Shown: piece after piece, positions 58,262-64,000 of the stretch
Layout: each line of letters starts with the position of its first letter
Position numbering within the stretch: position 1 is the first letter of the stretch
From: Diospyros lotus
Lineage: Eukaryota; Streptophyta; Magnoliopsida; Ericales; Ebenaceae
Assembly: GCF_014633365.1 (NCBI RefSeq)
Contig: NC_068347.1
Coordinates: 21,102,433-21,166,432 of the forward strand
Reading direction: 5' to 3'
Length of the DNA: 64,000 nucleotides
Program-made: the position numbers and the translations under genes
Notes under the pieces: model-generated
Seen by the model: the letters and a program-made list of their open reading frames with translations, nothing else
Told to the model about the DNA's origin: nothing
The model's database searches: none

Positions 58262-58758
58262 TGTAGAAGAAGAACAGAGAGTAGAAGCCAAGTATCATCG
58301 CCCCAAAATTCCACTCATCCCTAATTTCTTCTCTGCCCGGTTGCCTCCACCTCACGCTCTAATTTCCCACCACGTGGATAGCACTATCGTTGGCTAAGGC
58401 AGCATCAGGAGTTGACTCCCATCCTCAAGCAAGTTGACTGTTGTAGCAGTCTACTCCTTGAACTGAGGCAGTTGACTCTCAGTGCTATTCTAGAAAAAAA
58501 AAAAAAATAGTAGCTCGATTCACAAATAATTAGCGACCCAAACCTAACCCATTAACATTTAACGAACCATTGTCATTAATATTTAATGACACGTCCAAAA
58601 CCATCATTAACAATTAATGATGTCTAAGACACAATAGGTGTACAATGACAATACCAGATGCCATGCTATATGGTGTGTGATTTTCTAGGTTTATTGTTCA
58701 CTAGCAAACAAATAGCACCAAAACCCATTTGGAGCTAGTCAAACCACCTCGACCCATC
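58262..58758 (-). mobile_element. LTR fragment of copia-2
   Basis: Matches part of the copia-1 LTR (17500-17970): TAATGATGT.TAAGACACAA, GCCATGCTATATGGTGTGTG, TTTCTAGGTT and CACCTCGACCC. Cut at 58758 by the solo LTR. Confidence 0.75.
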
Positions 58759-58763
58759 ATAGG

Positions 58764-60739
58764 TGTTGTTGTAAAAAATACAACAATTATAATTTGTAAA
58801 GTGGGAATGCTAGAGTCGCGGCAGAGCGAGGTGAACAACTGGCAGGTATCTGCTTATGGAAGTGTGCGTCAGGTATATCCGGTCTACGATTATCTAGCCG
58901 AGGTCTCGGATAAGCCCTCGAGAGTATTTTCGATAGATAATTAATTTATCCGGGAGTAGCCTATTGTGTATTCGGGGCATAATTGCGCTCACAAAAACAA
59001 GTCAGAAGGCACGCGAGGATTCCTCACTCGCATATGCCCTCTGATGCTTAAGTCAGTACATGGCGAAAAATAGTGTAATAAATAAAGAATGCCATTAATG
59101 AATATAAAGATTTATCTTTCCTAGGGAGTCCTCCAGGCAAAGATGGGCCTTACGACGTGCTACCAAAGCAGGTTATTAACCTTTGAGTGGCCTGCCTGGG
59201 CGAAACCCCGGGGTGACAGGGGATACGTCTAGATATTGTCTGTTACCTTGAATTTTAGCATATGTTCGAGATTACATCCCGTTTATGCAAGGTATGAATT
59301 AATTCCTTCGGGACGTGTCGCAATGCAGTTAATTAATTATAGGAATCTGTTATACATCTATTACATGTGAAGGGCAATTGGAGAATGCATGGACTAAGCC
59401 CAACTTAGGCCCACTGGGCCCTTGCATGAGAGGAATGCACATATACAATCAAAGATGCATGCTATCTGAGTAAGTGTATATGATATGTATATTATATTTT
59501 TAATTAATCATATACATGATTTATGGGATGTAATTAGAATATTGTAAGGCATAATGTAATACATGTGCAACCCAATTGTAAGGGGAGTGCTTGGGAGAAT
59601 TATGAATATTATATATTTAATTAATTATATTCATAATTATGGATTACAATTAGAATATTGTAAGGTATAACATAGTTTAAAGGGGCTCGTTAGGCACTAT
59701 GGCTTGAGGATAGAAATGGCTTGTTGTGGATGAGGAATTATTGGAAATGGTGGCAAACATGGTCTGCCCATTTGGGGAAGAAATTGGCGGTATGTAGAAC
59801 ACGTGGCCTAAGGAGGAAGCTTGGCATGACAAGAAGGGCAGCACTTTATTGCTTGCAAGATTGGGTTGGCTCACGCGGCCATGGGAGGAAACAAAAAACT
59901 TGTGAGGCTATCATGGGGGAAACAATGTGCACGAAGAAGATGATGGCTAGAAGCAACCAGGACAAAAGGTCACACTAGCTTCATGAAGCTTGCGACGAGG
60001 CTTTGTGGGATAAGAAGCATGCTACCGTTGCCGAGAGAAGGAAAAGAGTGTCGAGAGAAAGGGCCTTGTCGAGAGTAATTGCCTCAAGACCCCTTGCGTT
60101 GCCGCCTTATCGAGAAGAGTTTTCGTAAGGAATGTGTTGCCACAGGGAATGTGTTACCGCAAGGAAGATCCCATGTTGCTGCAAGGAAGCATATTGTGTT
60201 GCCACAAGGGAAATGTTGCCGTAAGAAGGAATTATCGTGAGAAGGGCTGCCACAAGGAATGTCGCTAGAAGGAATGCTGTAAGAAGGGATGCTGCAAGGA
60301 TATGCCTAAAGCCACCAGTAGACTACCGCAAGCCCCCCATTGCGCCGCAAGGAGGCTACAGAAAGAAGAAGCGTTGCAGCAGGTTGACGCAAGGCACCAT
60401 TGTGCCGCGATGATGCATCGCAAGGAGACAAAGAGGAACTTTGAGAATCGTGCCAAAAAGTCCCTTTATGTTCATTTACTGCACAATTTATAAGGAATAG
60501 TCCCACATTTTTTCTTGGACCATTTTGTCCCCAAAATCATGAATATTTTCATTATAAGCATTATTAATTACTTCCTTGCCATTTAATCATGATTTATTCT
60601 TTGGAAAAAATTCTCCCACTTAGAATTACAAATTTAAAATACATCCACTTAGATTTATTCATTAGAAATATGTTCATTTGCATTTATTCACTAAAAATAC
60701 CTCCAGGTGGACGTTTTTTGAAAAATCTATAGCACAACA
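58764..60739 (-). mobile_element. Solo Ty3 LTR, 1976 bp, TSD ATAGG
   Basis: Starts TGTTGTTGTAAAAAATAC and ends ATAGCACAACA. Perfect ATAGG duplications flank it (58759-58763 and 60740-60744). It shares CCCTCTGATGCTTAAGTCAG (59037-59056) with the related LTRs. On the minus strand CCTTATAAATTG (near 60485-60496) is a TATA-type box. Confidence 0.9.
60127..60300. repeat. TGYYRCAAGGAA tandem repeats inside the solo LTR
   Basis: Seven or more units such as TGTTGCCACAGGGAA, TTACCGCAAGGAA, TTGCTGCAAGGAA and CTGCCACAAGGAA, with variable spacing. Confidence 0.75.
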
Positions 60740-60744
60740 ATAGG

Positions 60745-62890
60745 AATCTCTTCTTCAAGAAACCCATTGAGGAACGTCGTTTTGATGTCAATTTGCTAAA
60801 TCTCATAGTCATAGTACACAACAATAGTTAACATCATCCTGATTGACTTAACGTCGCGACTGGCAAAAATATCTTATCATAGTTAACTCCTTGACTCTAA
60901 TGGTATCCTTTAGCTACCAATCGGGCCTTATAAGTTGAAATCTTCCCATCAACACTAATTTTTCTCTTGAGGATCCATTTACACCCTATAGGAACAATTC
61001 CCTCAAGTAGATCTACTAAGGTCCAGACCTGGTTAGAGTACATAGACTCTGTCTCCGATGTATCATGTCTAATAGGGTTTAACCACACCATTAAGTTGTG
61101 GTGTATACAGAGGAGTTAACTATGAAACAATACCACACTCCTTAAGATAATCAACAAACTCAGTACTCATGTATTCACCTCTTTGATTTGATTGAAGAAT
61201 TTTGATACTCTTTCCTTTTGGGTTTTCTACTTCCGTCTTGAATTCTTTGAACTTTTTAAAGACTTTAGACTTGTATTTCATCAAGTACATGTAACCATAC
61301 CTAGATAGATCATCTGTAAAAGTTACAAAATAGACATAACCACCCTAAGCCATAACATTTATGGGCCCACACACATCAGCATGTATTAACCCCAACAATT
61401 CAATAGCCATTTCCTTTTGTCCAACAAAGGAGACTTGGTTATTTTCTCGAGAATACATGACTCACAAGTTAGCCTAGGTTTAAAACCTAAATCGAAAATA
61501 AACCCAAGCTAAGCTAACTTGGTTAGCCAACTCTCGCCAATATGACCTAGCCTAAGGTGCTGCAATTGCATAGGATTAATGCGATTATCTCGAGAACATT
61601 TATCTTTTGCCATGGTACTAGTATCAACAAGTATTTACTGACTATGTTCACACTCATTTGTTTCCAAGAAATATAGACCATTCACTATTATAGCTTTGCC
61701 CACACACACATTACCATAATGTATGTAACAACAATTGTTGGCAAAAGATAATTCATAATTCCGCTGTACAAGGTTAGGAATAGACAAAACATTCCTTATA
61801 GCATTCAGTACATGTAAATAGTCATATAGATACAACACATGTCTAGAAGGTAAATGTATAGAAGTAGTTCCAACGGCTAATGCAACAACTATTGCTCTAT
61901 TTCCAACCTTCCAAACCACTTAAGGCTTCCCAAGCATCCTACTTCGATTGAGATCCTGTGTAGATAAACAAATATGAGATGTAGCACTAGAATCAACAAT
62001 ATAAGAATTAGGGTACTGACCAATCATAAGATTAGTCTTAATAACACACAACGAAGAAGAAATACCTTGACATTCCTTATGCTTGACCTTTAAGCTTATG
62101 AGATAGTCAGGGCAATTTCTCTTCCAATGACTTTTTTTTAGTAAAAGTAATAGTTACCCTTGCCAACTACCTCTTTGCCTTTTGACTCAGTCTTTCCTAC
62201 ATCCCTCCTTGCCCTAAGAACCTTTCTTTTCTTCTTCCTAGGTTTAGGCTTCCTTTGAGAAGAAGATGAGGCAATGACGAGAACCCCTTCTTTGCCTTTA
62301 CCCTTCATCTATGACTGTGTTATCGTTAACATATTCAACAACTTGGGGAGAGAACACTCAATTTTATTTATATGAAAGTAAGTGATAAAGGAAGAAAATG
62401 AGTCTGATAATGATTGCTGAATAAGATCAATCCAAATATGAGGATCCATGGGGCAATCTAATACATCTAACTGACCAATCCAATTGATCATATTGATGAC
62501 ATGCTCTCTTACATCTGACTCTTCCATCATCTGAGCCCGAAATAGCTTCTTCGATATCTCATATTGAGCTGTCTGACTATGCTCACCATAAAGGTCCCTC
62601 AGATTCTGAATCATGCTTGCAGCACTAGGAAAATTCTCGTGATGACGCTGCTTGTCATTGAACATAGGGGCGAGAATATAGTTACGAGCTCTCATGTCAT
62701 GATCTCTCAAAGTCTCCCAAGTAAATCTATCCTTTTTAATCACATCATCAGGGATAGATATAGGAGGACTAAGAAATAAGACATCGTCTATTCGCTCCAT
62801 ACTGAGCACTATCTTAAGATTACGAAACTAGTTGGAAAAATTAGGGCTAGTAAGCTTATTTGTATCCAAAATATGTGATAACAGATTCAT
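60745..62890 (-). pseudogene. Copia-2 gag-pol, internally deleted
   Basis: Same family as copia-1, minus strand. Gag (62309-62890; VLDCPMDPHIWIDLIQQS), zinc knuckle remnant KRNCPDYL with a stop before it, protease/pre-integrase (61635-61919), integrase N-terminal half (61100-61560), then directly the start of reverse transcriptase (60897-61091; WTLVDLLEGIVPIGCKWILK and KARLVAKGYH), showing that the integrase C-terminal half (about 650 bp in copia-1) is deleted. The reverse transcriptase core is also missing: the element joins LTR sequence at the solo LTR insertion site. Confidence 0.85.
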
Positions 62891-63812
62891 ATTACCTGTC
62901 ATTTTATCTATAGAAAATAAATAGATATATAAGTATATGTATCTTGTAAAACACCATTTAATTAAGGACTTTAAACTAAATGAGTACTCCTAGTAAATTT
63001 TTTGAATCCTGCACTTTTCAAGAAGAAAACGTGATCCTTGTAAAGGAACAAATAGCAGGTGATCAAAATCTCTTTCATATGAATACCTCTCATATTTTAG
63101 TTTTTGAAGTACTCACATAATTGAGTAGGCAACATTTTCCACCATATCACATGTGGAGTTCTATCTTTGGCTTCTAACCCACCATAAACCTCACATTTTA
63201 GTTTTTGACCTAATGGACTAGTTAGATCCCACCCATTGTCTGGCTAAGTGCAATGAGTTGAACACCACCCTCCCTCATGTTTTAATTTTTACTGGTTAGG
63301 TGAGACCCGTTGAACACTACCCCATCACATGGTTAAATAGGAGAATCAAACAATCTTTTATGAAATATACCCTCACATTTTAGTTATTGGACACACCCAA
63401 TCAAACTGATAAAGCCCTATGACAATGGAAAGCCATGATGAATCAGATTCACTTCTTAAATCTAATATTTTTTTTGCACATGGGAAGATTTCTAGAGTTT
63501 CTATCCTAACGGTCTCATCGGCACAACCATTCATCTCATCATACATCTCATGCATAACAAAATGAATAAACATGCATGTATAAAACAAAAGCAAGCAGAA
63601 TGATCATGGAGATTAAACTTGAGCCTCAAAACTTTAAGCCATGCTTCCATCATATCATACATGACATGAAATTCTTCTTGGATTCTCCACTTCTTGATTG
63701 ATAATCCATTAACTATTGACATCTTCCCCATCAACTCCTTGATGTTGTCTTATTTTACAATTTTTGTAAAACAAAGACTAAAATAAGCTACTTGAGACTT
63801 ATGTCTCATTAC
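62891..63812 (-). mobile_element. Copia-2 untranslated leader
   Basis: Similar to 24372-25085. The repeated ATTTTAGTTTTTG motif is at about 63093, 63193, 63279 (variant) and 63374 (variant). Confidence 0.65.
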
Positions 63813-63947
63813 AAATCTCACACACTAATACATAAGACAACTGTGTCACTTCAAGTTAAAGGATCAGTTACACAATCACAACTTGATGACAAGATCATTA
63901 TTCACCATGCCACGGGATCAGTCATCGGTGTCACATTTTAGTGCGTT
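63813..63947 (-). mobile_element. Copia-2 5' LTR fragment
   Basis: CACACACTAATACATAAGAC, ACAACTGTGTCACTTCAAG and CAATCACAACTTGATGACA match copia-1 LTR 18398-18545. Cut off at 63947. Confidence 0.75.
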
Positions 63948-64000
63948 TGTAATGTCTCAATTTTTGGGGAAAATAAAGCAATTTATCTAGGGTTTGTGCG
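63948..64000. mobile_element. Start of another LTR at the window edge
   Basis: Copia LTR text breaks off after GTGCGT and is followed by TGTAATGTCTCAATTTTTGG, similar to a chromovirus LTR start (the reverse complement of the one at 52809-55334 starts TGTAATACCC). Too short to classify. Confidence 0.4.

Noticed and set aside
1..64000. tRNA or rRNA genes
   Set aside because: No cloverleaf or rRNA core sequence was recognised by eye; only a degraded tRNA-derived SINE was found. A tRNAscan run would settle it.

Overview
The window looks like repeat-dense nuclear DNA of a flowering plant, probably a eudicot. The evidence is spliced plant gene families (an FQR1-type quinone reductase, LOB-domain, FAR1/MULE and plant-mobile-domain sequences), Ty1/copia and Ty3/gypsy retrotransposons of plant lineages, and AT-rich spacers with AAT, AG and TA microsatellites. 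I cannot name the species. Only one gene looks intact: FQR1 at 43227-49980 (+), four exons coding 204 residues. Almost everything else is mobile DNA or its debris.

Layout. 1-3.3 kb: the end of a plant-mobile-domain (PMD) gene converges on a decayed, two-intron MULE transposase fused to an OTU-type protease domain. 3.4-4.6 kb: broken Ty3 integrase. 5.05-5.6 kb: LOB-domain pseudogene with one premature stop. 6.1-10 kb: an element coding a decayed 'putative plant transposon protein', with arrays of ATCCGGAT-type palindromes on both sides; one array sits just upstream of a TATA box. 10.1-14.4 kb: LTR fragments, with a third array of related boxes. 15-17.2 kb: MITEs and a Ty3 LTR remnant. 17.2-25.1 kb: decayed copia element (minus strand) split by a solo LTR. 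27.2-34.9 kb: Ty3/Tat-like element (minus strand) split by another solo LTR. 35-37 kb: FAR1-like pseudogene. 41.4-42.4 kb: solo Ty3 LTR. 43.2-50 kb: FQR1, whose 4.5-kb second intron holds a SINE and other repeats. 52.8-56.4 kb: a Mutator-type element (9-bp target duplication) with a solo LTR nested inside it (5-bp duplication). 57-64 kb: LTR remnants, a further solo LTR, a second shorter copia element of the same family, and at the right edge the start of another LTR.

The mobile elements do not form a working system now: pol and transposase frames carry stops, frameshifts, deletions or lost catalytic residues. What stands out is organisation. First, palindromic boxes of the form ATYYRRAT recur at 20-21 bp spacing in three places. 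Second, one Ty3 LTR family ends in a palindrome that shows compensating changes between copies. Third, several insertions can be ordered in time from clean target-site duplications.
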